From positions 18,303,930 through 18,367,929 of the forward strand of contig NC_082595.1 in the NCBI RefSeq assembly GCF_030936135.1: a stretch of 64,000 bases of DNA, given 5' to 3'. Origin of the DNA: Gavia stellata. Lineage: Eukaryota > Chordata > Aves > Gaviiformes > Gaviidae. Shown here in pieces: positions 26,135-39,270 of this stretch (position 1 is the first letter of the stretch; the number at the start of each line of letters is the position of its first letter). Both the position numbers and the translations under genes were made by a program. The notes below the pieces were generated by a model, which saw only the letters and a list, made by a program, of their open reading frames with translations, made no database searches and had not been told where the DNA came from.

Positions 26135-26640
26135 AAATTAGAATAATTATGCCAGAAGGTATCTATCTCTGTACGTAATCTGGTCCAACCTCCTGACCAA
26201 AGCAGGTCTTGCTTCAAGGTTAGATCAGGTTACTCAAGCCCTTGTCCAGTAGAGCTTTGAAAATGTCCAAAGGTGGGGATCCCACAACCCATCTAGACAC
26301 CTGTTCCAAGGCTTAACTACTCTCAGTGTGAAGAACATTTTCCTTATACCCACTTAGAATTTCCCCTCTTGAAACTTGTGACCACTGCCTCTTGTCCTAC
26401 CACTGTGTAAGCCTCTGAGAAGAATCTGACTCCACCTCTGTAATGATCCGTTGCATAATGGAGGTTGGTAATAAGGTATATGTATAGATTTCTCTTCTCC
26501 GAGTTGATAGACAACAGCTCCCCTTGTGTGTGATGTGCTCCTGCCTGAACTAACTTGGTTCTGTCAGGCTCACTTCAGTTTCTTTATAGCACCCTTCTTC
26601 TACTGGGGAGTCCAAAACTGGACACAGAACTCAAGAGGGA
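26135..26640 (-). mobile_element. Old CR1 LINE 3' fragment, antisense
   Basis: The + strand shows decayed antisense CR1 3' signatures in order: CTGGTCCAACCTCCTGACCA at about 26180, GGGGATCCCACAACC near 26275, CCTCTTGTCCTACCACTGTG near 26390, and CCAAAACTGGACACAGAACT near 26612. Divergence is much higher than in the 24205-25222 copy, so this is an older insertion. No coding potential remains. Confidence 0.8.
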
Positions 26641-27014
26641 GAATTTGATTTATTTTTTTTCAAATTTTGATGGTAACTGTTCTTTTGATTCAGCAAAACC
26701 AGTGTAGTAGCAGAGGAAGCAGAGTTCTTTGTTATACTTAGGCGCAAGCCTGCCTGAAGTCTCATTAACAATGAGCGCAGAAACAAATTAAAAGTTCTGT
26801 GTCCATAAACTTTAAATAGAACAAATAATCTTCGCTGGAAATTAAAACAAAATGTAGTCAGAAAAGCCAACCACAATAAAACAACCCCAGTCTGCTTTCA
26901 ACCTCCGTCTCCTGTCACTGGGTTTTATACCACTATTTATATTGTCTCAGATACTGAAGGACAAAGTACTGGGTGATATTTTAAACTGTAGTAACTACCC
27001 ATAAATTGTCTAGC

Positions 27015-27045
27015 TCTCACTTGAGGAATTTCTCACTTGAGGAAT
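27015..27045 (+). repeat. 16-bp tandem duplication
   Basis: TCTCACTTGAGGAAT occurs at 27015-27029 and again at 27031-27045, a period of 16 bases. The exact copy suggests a recent small duplication. Confidence 0.85.
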
Positions 27046-30000
27046 GTTAAGCAGTTGTAAACATAACATATCTATCAATTTAAGTGAAATTGCTTCCATG
27101 AGTTAGACTTCTGTATCACACCCTTCATTTAGGAATTAGACATCTTTGAGGCATGAGGCAAGTCAGTTGGGTGACTGAAAATGCCAGTACACAACTCCGT
27201 AACAGCTGTTTATTTAAATAAGGATCTAAAATAAAATACCGTAGTGTGTTTAAGCATTTACACCATCAAAAAATCTGCATCAAATTGTCTCATGCTTTGG
27301 ATCACACCTAAAACTCAGTGAGATTATTGGAAAGGTGGTGGTTGACTTGAATGAGCTTTGGATCATGGGCTTGCTTAATGATACTTTGCAGGTGGAGAAC
27401 TCTTTCTCAGCATGTTTTCTAAACCCCTGCTCTCAATATTCTGGTTAGAAAAATACTGAAAGTATTGTAATTTCTGTCTCAAAGATTGTCATTGTGAGAG
27501 ATTTCTTCGTAGTCTGTTTCATAGCTTGGAGGTAAAACTTGAAAATTTTTGGTTTGTGCCATCTCATCACGCTAAATTATGTTGCTGTCACAATATATGG
27601 TTAGGTTTATATAGCAGTATGATGAAAATAATCTCCTTAGTCAGTTGGGTACACAAATTATCTCATTTGGAAAAGATGTGCTTTCAATTGTACGCAATAT
27701 AGAGGACATATTCAATGCTTTCTTTGTGTTTAAAAAATGTTGCTGCTTAGCTTTGTAAGGTCAAGCACAAAGCTGTTGTATTTCTAAAAACCAGCAATAT
27801 TTTTTCAGTGCTTAATCAGAAAAGATGCACTCAGTTCTTTGAGTAAAATGTAAGAACAGATCTAACCTTTTTCTGTGTTAAAATCATCTTCAAGTGGGCA
27901 TATAATTAGATTAGAAATTATACTGCAGAATAAAAGGATAAAGAAGATTTAGGACTGTAATAAAAAAATACTTATTCATAGATTAGGAGTTGTTTGCCTG
28001 CAATTAATGTTATTATTTCATTAAAATTGATATTAGCTCATGTTACTGTTTTCTTGTTGGTTTATGACTATTTCCTTTTTTTTGGTGTGGTGTGGTTTGG
28101 GTTTTTTTCCCCCTCTGTCTTATTCTGATTTCCACCAAGGGAAACATTTGTTGTTTAATTTTAGGTTGTCTAACAATACCAACTTTACTAAATAGAGCTG
28201 CTTATTACATAAATACTTGTTGATGAATTCAGAATACTTAGCAGGTAATCATGATGTTTCCTCACCAATATTTTGCTTTAAATTAACTTTTCTTACAGTG
28301 ATTAAAAACAAGACTAAAATTTATCATCCAACACACCTTTACATACAGCACACATGTAGATATATTGTCACAGACATACATGTTTCAGTTTCAAATTACT
28401 ATATCCAGCAAACATTACAATTTTTTCATTGTATACAGCTTTGTGATATGTGACTCTTCATATGGTTTGACCAGATGTACTTTCACTGAAACACAAAAAT
28501 ACATATGCAATTTTAAAATACATATTTTCCATCTGTCACTGTACTGACACAATTATTAATTATGCTACAAAATCTGGGAAATCCTAATATTCTGGCATCA
28601 TGAGTTAAATCTAAAATATTAAGATTCAATTTGTTTAGTTCTGATCCATTTGAATTTGCAGAGTTTGACCTTTCTGGGCCTTTCATGGCAGTCATGTAAC
28701 CGAGATATCCTACACGTTAATAACAAGATACGAAGGCAGCTCAGTATATTGAATGAGATTGAAATATGATTGTTTGCCAAACTACCATATGTCTGTGTTT
28801 TCCCAGAAATGTCACCTTTTTCTAGAAAGCTTGTCTTCACAGAATCTGAGGTCTTGGGCAACTTTTTGAGACTTCTCTACATGTAGAAATTCAGGCCAAT
28901 GACACTTGTCCACATTCAGTGGATTTTGTCATTCACAGGTACGAACTCCAACATGTCGGACTTACTGCTCATGCACACGACAACTTAGGTTTTTCCTTTA
29001 CCTATTTAAGTTGGTCCAAATTTTCCAGATAGGAACATGGCATACCTGGTTGTAAAGCAGTAGAAGCAAAGCTGAAACAACAAATTATTTGTTAAAAACT
29101 TACTTTTTTATATCTATTTTTCTGGGTTTTTTTGGTTTAAAGTTAACCCTAAATATTTTTGTAGGTAATATTGATACGCATTTTACTATGTAAAGATTGC
29201 TTTATGTGGCTTGTGATGAATAGCACTTTCTCTTCTTTTTATAAAAGCTAAGTCTATCAGAAAGTGTTGCAAATTTATGCCTGCATGTTTTAGCGTGTAA
29301 GGAAAATGAACGCTCCAAATTTCCTAACACAGTTAAACAAATGTACAAATTTGGACAAGTTTTAGTCATCGTATTTTAAAAACTTTTTTTTCTGTGTCAT
29401 AGGCTTTACAGTTCTGAGCTTGGTATTGTTAAAAAAAGAAGGCCCTCCAGGAACTCTAACAATCGTAACAGGAGTAACTTCGCTAAAAGAGACCAGAGAC
29501 AGATTTCTCCAGCAACATTTTAGCTAATCTGTCTGGAAGTAGTCCATGAACTTCTGAACAGGGAGCTGTATAACATTGCATAAGTTCATGATAGATCTTT
29601 TCAGCAAAGCTGCTCCTTGGATTATGTGTCTTTGATGTGTTTTGTTTGAAGTAGTAAAGAGAGAGTTTATTCAACAAAGTGCCTCCTTAACCATGCCAAA
29701 ACTCAGCTTCCTAGGAGAAAAAAAACTGCAAAGTTCTGGATGTTCTGGTAACACCAAGGGGGCATGACTGAAAATATCCTTTTAATGTGTGATTTTTATG
29801 TATACTTATTTTAAATTCTTCACTAGACTACCATCAACAACCATGTCAACCTGTATACTTTCAAATACTAAGTTTAACAAAGGTTTGGGATTTTTGTTCA
29901 GAGAATTTGAAGAGCAAAGGTGCAGACTTTACCTGGGTGAACTGACATCTTGCAGTATATTTTGCAGAATAGGCAGAAAAGAGCTGCTGATTCTCTACCA

Positions 30001-31821
30001 CCTTTCCCAGTAGAGAATCAGTTCCATTACTGTTAGGGGCAGCTTTACTTTGCAGATGAGAATCTTCAAGGATCATTTTGGTGGATGCTGTTTAGAAAAT
30101 ACACTGTCTTCTTGTCATCTTATAATTGGCGTTGTCAACTTTTTTAGGTACCTGTTGCGATTATATTTCGAGATGAAAGGGAGAATGTGTATATTTTCTG
30201 CTCACTATACTAACTTACTGAGAGACCCTTCACTTTGTCAAGGGTAATTCTGCAGTGTAGTTTGTTTGTTTTTAAATAACATTTTATGGGTGGCTAAAGG
30301 GTTATAAAGCTTTCTATGGATTTATTTTCCTAAAGGGATTGTGCATCTTAAGTTGAAAACAGTAAGTACAGATCTTAAACTTCCTGAGTATTTAGTAAGT
30401 AGATATTTGTTTAATTGATTTATTGATTGATTAGGTATTGGTCCCCCTACATATATTGTTACCATTTCAGTGTAAAACTCCTTGGGACAATGAACTAAAA
30501 TTAGATTGATGAAGGTTGGTATTTATTTTTGACTTTAATTTCTTAGAAGTGGAAAAAGAGCAAAGTATATCTTCAGCAAGTATTTACTATGATAATAGTT
30601 TCTCCACAAGCCTCATTGCTAAAACATCTTGTATACCCACTGATTCCAAGAGAAGTTCCTTAAAAGAAGTGTGAATTAGTAACATCAGGCATGGATTTTA
30701 TATGCCTTAATCCATGTAGACTTTATCACATACAGACCTTCAAAATTGACATTGACTAATATTCAGAATATTATACCTAGATTGGTGGTTACATGTCTTC
30801 AGTTTTGAAATTTATTCTTTCATAAACAGGTATGTGTGTACATAAGCTTTAGTGCTGTTTAGTTCATAAGTTTAATTCTTTGCAAACAAGCTATACAGTA
30901 GAAACTTTTCCTTTTCAGTGTGTCTTCCCATCTACTCTTTTCAGGACGTGAGATCATAGTCTTCAGCTTGCTTCTAAGCCAAAGGAACTCCATCAGTCCT
31001 GCTTGAACTCCTAGTCCCTTGTCTTTTATAAAGGTGGTTTTCTTCTTAGACTTAGAAAGGGAATTTATTCTCCCTCCTATCTTCATGGGGCTGTGCTTCA
31101 CTCTTAGAAGGCTTTGCCAGCAGTTTCACTGATATTATTGGTAGTCCTCTTACCTTACAGGCTTCCGTAGCACCTCAAGCAGGCTTTTTTTAAATTGGCT
31201 TTGTTGTTAGTTTTAATGTACTCTAAATGAAAGAAACAAGTGCTGTAAATATGAACAGGCTGCAATAATATATAATTATACACACATATACAAAAAAGAT
31301 TGACTTTCGTCTTGGATTTTAAAGTGGAACTCAACTGTGGAATCAAAACCAGCACTTTCATAGTGCATCTATGCAGTGCAATATTAATATTACCTATCGT
31401 TACATTGGACTGTGAGAATACATTATTGACATTGATATGTTCACATTTTCTGAATTTTCAATGTTTTCTGGAAAACTGTTCAGCGCTGTGCTGATGCACT
31501 GCAATAAATATAAGAAATATATAAATCACATAACACAAAGAAAACTCACTGACATTTGTAGCTGTTTTGACAGCATATGATATGTGACATTTTATACTAT
31601 GTTTACATGTGTGGTGATCCTAATCAACAACTTTTTCTGAAGTACAGGGACCTCAAGTTGATAGTTTGCAGCCACACCTTTACCACTTTTTCAGACACAT
31701 TGCAAACCACACCTTTCTGCAGGAGCCATGTCACAGTAACTGAAAATAAAGAAGGAGTAAGAAAACTTAACAACCCAAAATGCTAGATCTAGAAAAGCCA
31801 AAGAGCAGAGATGTAAAAACA

Positions 31822-32205
31822 GAAGAGCAACTGCATTGGGTCAGACCAAAGTTTCATCTAGCCTAGAATGTTATCTCTCACAGGTACTAACATTCAACAC
31901 TCAGGGGAAAAAAAAAAACAGTGTAAGCATGTAGGGCTACTTCCCCCAAGTATTCTGTTAGCATCTAGTCGTTTGTAGTTTAGGGACTTTCTGATTTCTC
32001 TGTGTTTACTAGCCCTGAGAGAATTTTTTTCATTAATTAGTCCAGTCTCCACTGAAGCCTGTGTGAACTTTTAGCGTCCAAAATATCCCATTGCAAGGAG
32101 TTTCACAGCTTAACTACATTTTACATGAAGAATCATTTTGCCTTGCTTGTTCTGAACCTGCCATCCCTGAGCTTCTTTTGATACCCCCTACCTTCTGACA
32201 ACTCA
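31822..32205 (-). mobile_element. Ancient amniote CR1-type LINE fragment, antisense
   Basis: The + strand reads GCATTGGGTCAGACCAAAGT, then a decayed body, then CAAGGAGTTTCACAGCTTAA and TTGTTCTGAACCTGCCATCC. That order is shared with an old CR1-type 3' region widespread in turtle, crocodile and bird genomes, as I know it. It is strongly decayed, with an internal A-run at about 31907. The subfamily name cannot be fixed by eye. Confidence 0.65.
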
Positions 32206-34452
32206 TTACTGTCTTCAGCATTCAGATACTGTGGCAGTGGGCACTAGAAATTCCTAAGATAGATGAATGAGGTGTTTTATAATGACAATTGTTTTGATTT
32301 TTAACATCTGGAATCTAAAATCTATGTATACCCTGTCTTTGGGAGCAGATGTTCACTGTAGTTCCTTTCAATGTGTTTCTGTTTTTCTCTGGCATCCTAC
32401 TGTAATGGATTAAAATAAGCAATTTGGCAACTACTCAGGCCTTTAAATAAACTTTAGTAAGTTGGAGAACCATTGCGTCTCTTGTGGCGCCAGACCAACA
32501 GCTATCTATACACAGTTCTTTTCCTCTTATGCAAGGATTGTTTGCCCCCTTTTTGTTTTTTAAAATCTTAGTTTATTTATTACTTTTTCAATAAACAAAA
32601 TGCACAAGAATAATTTTGGCTTTTCTTTTTCTTTAGCAAAATTAGTAGGACTTTAAGCATAGTAAATGAAATCTAAAGTAGATTTTGCTTCTGATACGTT
32701 GTATCAAGAAAATAATTCTTTCTTGATTACTTTATTTGTTTTCAAATACTCCCTTATATTTTGTCAGGAGATGCTGGAATTGTGGTAGAACAATTCTGAG
32801 ACGGATGAATCCAGGAAACATTTTGTAATTGACAGCTGCTGAAAGGAAAGAAAAAAAGCTTGACAGTCTAATCTGATTTCTCTATCATATAACCTGTCAA
32901 CTACAGACGCTCATGACTTCTGGTTTGATTTGCAAATATTACAGTCAGTAACTGATTTCATCCCTATTTAGTTTGCGATTTTAATAGTTTTTGATAATTT
33001 TGTTCAGTTATGACCTCCATCATTTTTACCTCATTGTTTATAGCCGGTCAGTGTGAAGTATAAAATCTTAGAGCACTTAAAATATTTTTCAAGTTCTGGG
33101 CAGTTCATAATAATTAACAAGAAATGGAATCAGAAATGGGGAAATAGATTTTTGGTATTTTTGTCTTTTGAGACAGAGCTGTACAAGGGAAATGCATGAT
33201 AGTCAACTGTGAGTATCAACAGAAATTTTTAACATTGGATACCTGGAATTTTACTTTTAATGTCAAGGGAAAAATGAGATGTTGTATTTATATTTCAGAC
33301 ATGAGCCCATCAAAGGGGTCTTACTTGAGAAAAATATGACTCTGTTTTCATAAATAGTGCAAGAAATTTTGCCATACATTAATAAGAAAAAAAAAGAAGC
33401 TATATTTGCATGTAAAAATAGTTCCTTCAAATTGTACTGACTTATCAGTAGTGGATCCTAGATCATGATAATTTAGGGGACTGCTTTTTGTTTGTCGCAT
33501 TAGAAGCCCTCTCCTTTAGAACAAAATCAGGACCAAAAAGTCTTGAAATATATTGAGTCATAACTTGAAAATTCCATTTAGTCAGCCATGGCTGCTGAGC
33601 TGTATGTCAGCTGCAGCCAAGTCCCACGTTTCCTCCATGGTGTGCAGCTATACCATTGTCGTTAAGCTTATCTACTGTTCGGTGGAAATCAGATGGAAAT
33701 TAACAGTGGGAGTGTGGTGAAGTAGAGAAAGATACTTGAATTAGACTTGTTAGGCACTTCTGCAAGTACAAGTAATAGGTGTGAAAAAAGATGATTGAGT
33801 CTGAATGTCATTTCAAGCTATGCCATTGCATAGCTACTGTTGCTGTTCCACAGAAGCTTCTTGTACAGAGTTCTAACAGCAAAGTTTGCTTTTACCAATG
33901 TGGTTTAGTGTGTTTTCATAGTAAATGAAGATTTTACTACACTGATATAAGCACAGGTTCTCCTGCATACTCTTATCCAAGCTACGAGTAGTTTGATGCT
34001 TTAGTATGGTAGTATTCTCAGAATAAAAAAGACCCCTAGTATAACTGTATCCTTACATGAATTTGTAACTACAATATAGTCTTTTCTGGTTGCAACTAAT
34101 GAAGCCGTATGTGAAATATTTCTAGATTCTTTAGCTGTAATGTATTAATGGTCACAATTCCTGACATCTACAGTCTTTTAAGAGACTAAATAGTAATAAA
34201 TATGATCAGCGAATGATGATATTGAATAATGGGTAAGTCAAGGCATCAAAAAGTCCTTCAGTTCTAGATATTGTAGATTCAATGGAACTTAAACTACATC
34301 TCTTGAAGTGTGTTCTTGTATTACTGAAGACAGCTGCTACATAATTAAGAATTACTGTTAATTATATTTTGATTCTATACAAAGTTGATCATGGAAAATT
34401 TGTTATGCCGTATATAGTAATTATCTCCCTTTTTTTTTTTTAAATTCTATAG

Positions 34453-34600
34453 TGTTTTGGCAGGATATAATGGTACTATCTTTGCGTATGGTCAGACAGG
34501 TAGTGGCAAAACTTTTACCATCACAGGAGGAGCAGAACGTTACAGTGATCGAGGCATCATTCCCAGGACTCTATCTTATATTTTTGATCAATTGCGGAAG
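34453..34600 (+). CDS. KIF6: KIF6 coding exon 4, with the P-loop (residues 84-133)
   Basis: The first base completes Cys84, then [20 protein letters not shown] and [20 protein letters not shown] lead to [17 protein letters not shown] (residues 97-104) is the Walker A P-loop that binds ATP phosphates and is the catalytic core of the motor. [16 protein letters not shown] is the classic kinesin signature, and [12 protein letters not shown] is typical of KIF6/KIF9. The acceptor is CTATAG after a T-rich tract and the donor is AAG|GTATGG at 34601. The frame stays open into the intron (to about 34726), but that extension has no kinesin similarity. The exon is 148 bases and ends in phase 0. Confidence 0.96.
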
Positions 34601-37600
34601 GTATGGGACATTGTTTTCTGTTTATTTTTAATGTCTGGTTTACAAATACTTAACTATATTGCAAAAGGCTGTCTTTATTATGGTGTTAGAGGAAGCCCTA
34701 AAATTAATGCTGAAGAAAATACCTAACTTGACATGATATCTTATGCAAGAATACATTGCTAAGAGTTTTTGGTTACCTGGTTTCTTGCGATAGACTGAAA
34801 ATAATGGACATCATTGGAGTGGGTTTTTGTAGTTCTAAAAACCGTGCTATTTGGTATGTTGGAATATTTGGAATGTATGTTGGTGCAACGTACATTGAGA
34901 TCGTGTAATTGGTTTTCCTTGTCTTAACACTTATATTAGCTCCACTCTGGTTTTGTATTGTATGAATTGCATCACACACATCTCATACAAAAATTGCTCG
35001 GATTCCTATGTAAACAAACAACGTTGTATAAAACATGGGACATTACTTTCACTCTTCATAAGTTACCTAATTTATTTGTGCTTGACTGATGCTTGGGACA
35101 AAAAACCAAACAAACAACCCATAAAATAGTAAAATTAATATTAAGCATTTTAAAATATTCAGCTATTTATTTTGTCTAGTGCCTTTATTTTACCTAATGT
35201 TACTTACTAGATAGAATATATTATAGAATGATAATGATAAATACGTCTAATTACAATGAAAAGCAATTTTTAAAGTCAGTAATGCAAAGCCTTTAAGTAT
35301 TTGAAAGAAAATAGATATCCATATTCATTTTCCTTTTCTACTGTTTTCCTTTTAACTCCAGTTATGCACTTATATGGAACGTTTTTATGTGTATATGGTA
35401 TTTGTAATAAAAGTCTGATTCACTGAATATAGTTGGATAGAAACATTTAGACAAATTTCTTAACATAATTACACATGTATAACATATGAACAGGTAAAGA
35501 TATAAATAGTAAAATGTCACAAACGTTTTTTATTATTATTATTGCTGTTATGAATTATCCCTAATGCATTCTTTCCAAAATGAAGAAAAAAGAAAATAAA
35601 ATCCTTTGGTCTGTTTTTAAAACAGTATCATTACCTAAACACTAGTTAACAGTGACTAGAAAAACACTTTCAAAGGTAATAAACTGTATTCTGAAAACCA
35701 GTTTTGCATGTGCTTTACATCTGAAACTTATAGTGGAGAAACAGTCACTACGCCCATATAAGTATTGATTTGGCTTCACCGAAAGTTTGGGCAGTAGTAA
35801 ATATTTGAAATAGTTATATGATTTCTCTGTCTCTTCCCTTTTTCCTCATCTTGCAGTATTTCTGAGTCTTACAGTTCTGTCCCAGTTATTTCTTAATTCT
35901 TTTCTGTTCACTTTTTAAATACTGCACAGAACATTTTCCTGCCCCTGACAGCTCAATGCAACTACTGTTTGAATACTAAATTTGACATAGCTTATAGGAC
36001 AAAACACATCACTGCAATGTGGTAACTGACCTAAACCAAAGAGCTATAAACTTGCTTTTTAGGTGAATCCAGTGATGTAAAAATGAATGGTATATTTCAA
36101 CAGCTCTAGCTGTGCCCTGCAGAAGTAGGGAGAGAAACAATACAAAGTCTCAATAGTTTTGCGATTACAAAAAAAAAAAAACCTTGCAGAAATCATAAGT
36201 GTAATTGTTGCACTTACTTACAAATTAATCAAGCTGATTTACAGATCATTGTACCCCACTGAATTTGAAGTCTTTTACTCTTTTACTTTGAATAAAAAAA
36301 TCTGTGATGTTGCCTCCTGTGCAAAAAAAAATAAAGCCATCATGCCTGGCAGAAAGAGAATTGGCAGGATTTCAGAGAAGGAGAAAACTGACTGCAATGT
36401 AATTGCATGGTGGTTCTGGATCTACTGTGCCCCCAAAAAAGACACCTGAAACTTAATTTGGCAGCTTATTTATTTATTCTGTGTACAGAAAACATGGCAT
36501 AAATTCAGCTTTACAGAAGGTAATAGCAACATTTAAAATACTACAACTACACTGTAATGTCTCAATGTCTAACGTCAATGATAGAAACAGAATAAATACA
36601 AATTATAAAACCCCCCAACTTTAACAGTCTTACCTCAACTGAAATATTCCTTATTATCTCCTTACATTACATTTTATAATAAGTAAATGGTAATTGTCAA
36701 CTGAAATGCTTCAGGAAATCAAATAACATGTCAGCAACAAAATTTCTCATTGAATAGAGAAGTTAATTTTAAGTTAGTCATTCCAAATCTTAAGTCTTCT
36801 AACTTGTAACCTACAGGTTGGAAAGAAAGCTTAAGTAACATATCCTATTTGCCACATGTAAGAGGACTGTGAGAAACAACAATAACTAGATGATGATACT
36901 GTGATTGGCATTCCAGGTATAAGAACTTTTTTCTAGAGGAGGATATGTGTATGTGTGTTAGGTTATAACCAAAATATTGTATAATTATTTCAATTTAATA
37001 TCTGTATGCAATGAAATGAGTGAATAAGTGAAAGCATGTGCTAGAGTAAGCACACTGCCGATTGTTCATTATGTTTACAAGAAATTTCATTTTATTTTAG
37101 CATTTGTAATACTGATATGAGTGAACACAGTCAATCATTCTGGTACTTTTGTAACTATAGCAGGCAAAAGTGAAGAGAGGAAGAGAGGAGTCTGGTATAA
37201 TATATGTTTTGTCTCTTCATTTACTCCACCAAGCCTATGACTCATTTAAGATTAATCTTCACATGTTAACAAAGCTGTTTAATTAAACAAATTTAAATAT
37301 TATTTGACATTAACGTCAATTGTTACATTGTACTTTTATACTTTGTCATTCATCTAATACAGGGTACCAATTCTTATTCATAAGGATTTATGTCTCAGTC
37401 ACATGAACATGCCCTGTCTAAGTAAGGGTTAACAATATTAAGTAATTATCTTGGCCTTCAAAGTATGGCTTTGGCAGGTAAATGTACACAGCATATTGCA
37501 GGTGCATAAAAGCTTGCTCTTGTGGGAACGGAAATGAAAAAAAACCACCCACACGATCATGCTGTCTTAGACCTTCTGCTGCACTCGCATAACCCCATGG

Positions 37601-39160
37601 AGGACATTGGTCATGGAAAGTGAACAGGTTGACCTTGCAATTGCCAGCACCATACAGTGTCAACACACCAACATTCTTTTCTAGTGCTAATTATGTAATA
37701 AAAACAAAAAAGGATGAAAAATAACTAGTTTATTTGCCACCTTCTCAGCAGATACTTTCTGCAAAAATAAAAATATTTGTGTTTCCATTTTCAGACTGGG
37801 TTTTGGATCAAAAGCTCTACTTAGTTATGATCTTCTTGGTGTTTTATCTTTCCACATGCCTTTCTTTTCATACCTTTCCCTTCTTTCATTTCTTTATCTA
37901 CAACTGTGCTTTGGAAAGTGCTGACAGAGCAGAGAAGAATCATCTGCCTCCTAACCCGAAGTAGGGTGGAACAGGAGAAAATGAATTCAGGGACACAAAA
38001 TACAAGACTTTTGAAGCTCTTACTTGCACTGAGACAGTGCGATTTGAAACCAAGGAAACAAAACTTGTTACCCAAAATGAGAAGCAAATCAAGCCCTTTG
38101 TTTTTAATAACATCTCTTTTTAATTTATTGTTCAGAAATTCTCCTATTTCAATAGCTTCCTGTTTGAACAGTTCCTTACTACATTTTTTCTACCCATCTG
38201 CAGTGTATCTTTTTAAATGGCATCCCTTGAAATAGTGAACTGTCGTTATCAATAAAAAAAACATGGGAAACAACTATTCAATGAAAATCAAAAGTTCGTA
38301 TCTCAAACTCTTTTGCAAAACAGCTGTAGTGGATTGGATTATTAAACTGCTACTGTGAGTGTGATATGAGTGCTTTCACAGTGGCTTCATCTGCTGAAAA
38401 GAAGTGACTAATTTTCTTTTATTTTGGAAATCATAGCCCATTATTTTGAGGTTTATGTTTGGATTTGGCTTTGGGGCAGGAGAAAATTCTGTCTGCAAAA
38501 ACCAGTTGTGTTAAGTTACATTTTGGAAATGTATTATACATAAAAAATGAGGATTACAGAGAACAGCCGACATCATATACAGTGCTTAAATGTTATGATA
38601 GAGAGCAGAAAGCAATATGTCAGTGATGTTTCTAAATGAAGTAAATCTTTGATTTATTTTGTTGTTGTTGTTGTTTCTTGGTTTTTTTAAGCATAGTCTT
38701 TCTATACATAGTATGAGGGTTTACCTCTTTGTAATACCATTCTTCTTTTGTTGTAGAAGTGAAAAATGGCATGTTGTATGGTTCTGTAAGCAGGCTGCCA
38801 TGTTCTAAGTGTATACAGACTTTTCTGGATATAAGGAACCAACAAAAGAACCCAGACTAAACTCATGGGCATGGTGGGGTTTGGGGGGGATTTTTGGTTT
38901 GGGGTTTTTTGTGTGTGTGTTTTTGATGGGGTTTTTTGTTGTTTGTTTTTTCCTTTTTTTTCTTGATCCTTTATACATATGGTAACAGAAAACATAAAAG
39001 TTTTACAAATTGAAAATGCAAACCATACCCAGGAGAAGAAAAAGAGACAGAGTGAGGAAGCAACATAAAAGCTGTAGTGATAAATTTGTCCTCTGGTCTA
39101 CCTCTGACTTCTCTTTATAGCTCTTCCTTTTTTCTATTTTTTCTTTCTTTTCTTATCCAG
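34601..39160 (+). other. KIF6: KIF6 intron 4
   Basis: A phase-0 intron of 4560 bases. No transposable element was recognised. It has a C-free G/T-rich tract at about 38871-38951 and a long pyrimidine tract just before exon 5. An alternative AG lies about 40 bases upstream of the chosen acceptor (39119-39120), at the start of that tract. Confidence 0.8.
38871..38951 (+). repeat. C-free G/T-rich tract
   Basis: Eighty-one bases without a C, made of G runs, T runs and a short (GT)n, with only three A residues. The G-runs at 38876-38879, 38883-38889 and 38901-38904 make a weak quadruplex candidate, because one loop is about 11 bases. It lies on the non-template strand of KIF6. Confidence 0.75.
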
Positions 39161-39270
39161 GATAGCGGTAAAGTGTATACAACTCATGTTTCCTACTTAG
39201 AAATCTACAATGAATGTGGTTATGATTTGCTGGACCCAAGACATGAGGCCTCCAGATTGGAAGATTTGCC
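39161..39270 (+). CDS. KIF6: KIF6 coding exon 5 (residues 134-170)
   Basis: Encodes DSGKVYTTHVSYLEIYNECG, then YDLLDPRHEASRLEDL, and ends with the first two bases of the Pro170 codon before the donor GTGAGT at 39271. VSYLEIYNE is the highly conserved kinesin strand S/V-x-x-E-I-Y-N-E, followed by the short YDLLDP turn common to most kinesins. The acceptor TTATCCAG follows about 40 bases of nearly pure pyrimidine. The upstream AG at 39119-39120 lies before that tract and would shift the frame, so it is unlikely to be used. The phase fits exons 4 and 6. Confidence 0.94.

Larger units (their letters stand above)
17711..34452 (+). other. KIF6: KIF6 intron 3
   Basis: A phase-2 intron of 16742 bases, donor GTACGT and acceptor TTCTATAG after a T-run. 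It contains three antisense CR1 fragments (about 24205-25222, 26135-26640 and 31822-32205), a perfect 26-bp palindrome at 21332-21357, a 16-bp tandem duplication at 27015-27045, and several T-rich or G/T-rich tracts. A 128-codon reading frame on the minus strand (22479-22865) matches no family I know. Otherwise I see nothing coding. Confidence 0.85.

Noticed and set aside
34601..34726. Open frame continuing past KIF6 exon 4
   Set aside because: No kinesin similarity after QLRK; a GT donor is present and exon 5 continues the protein in frame.
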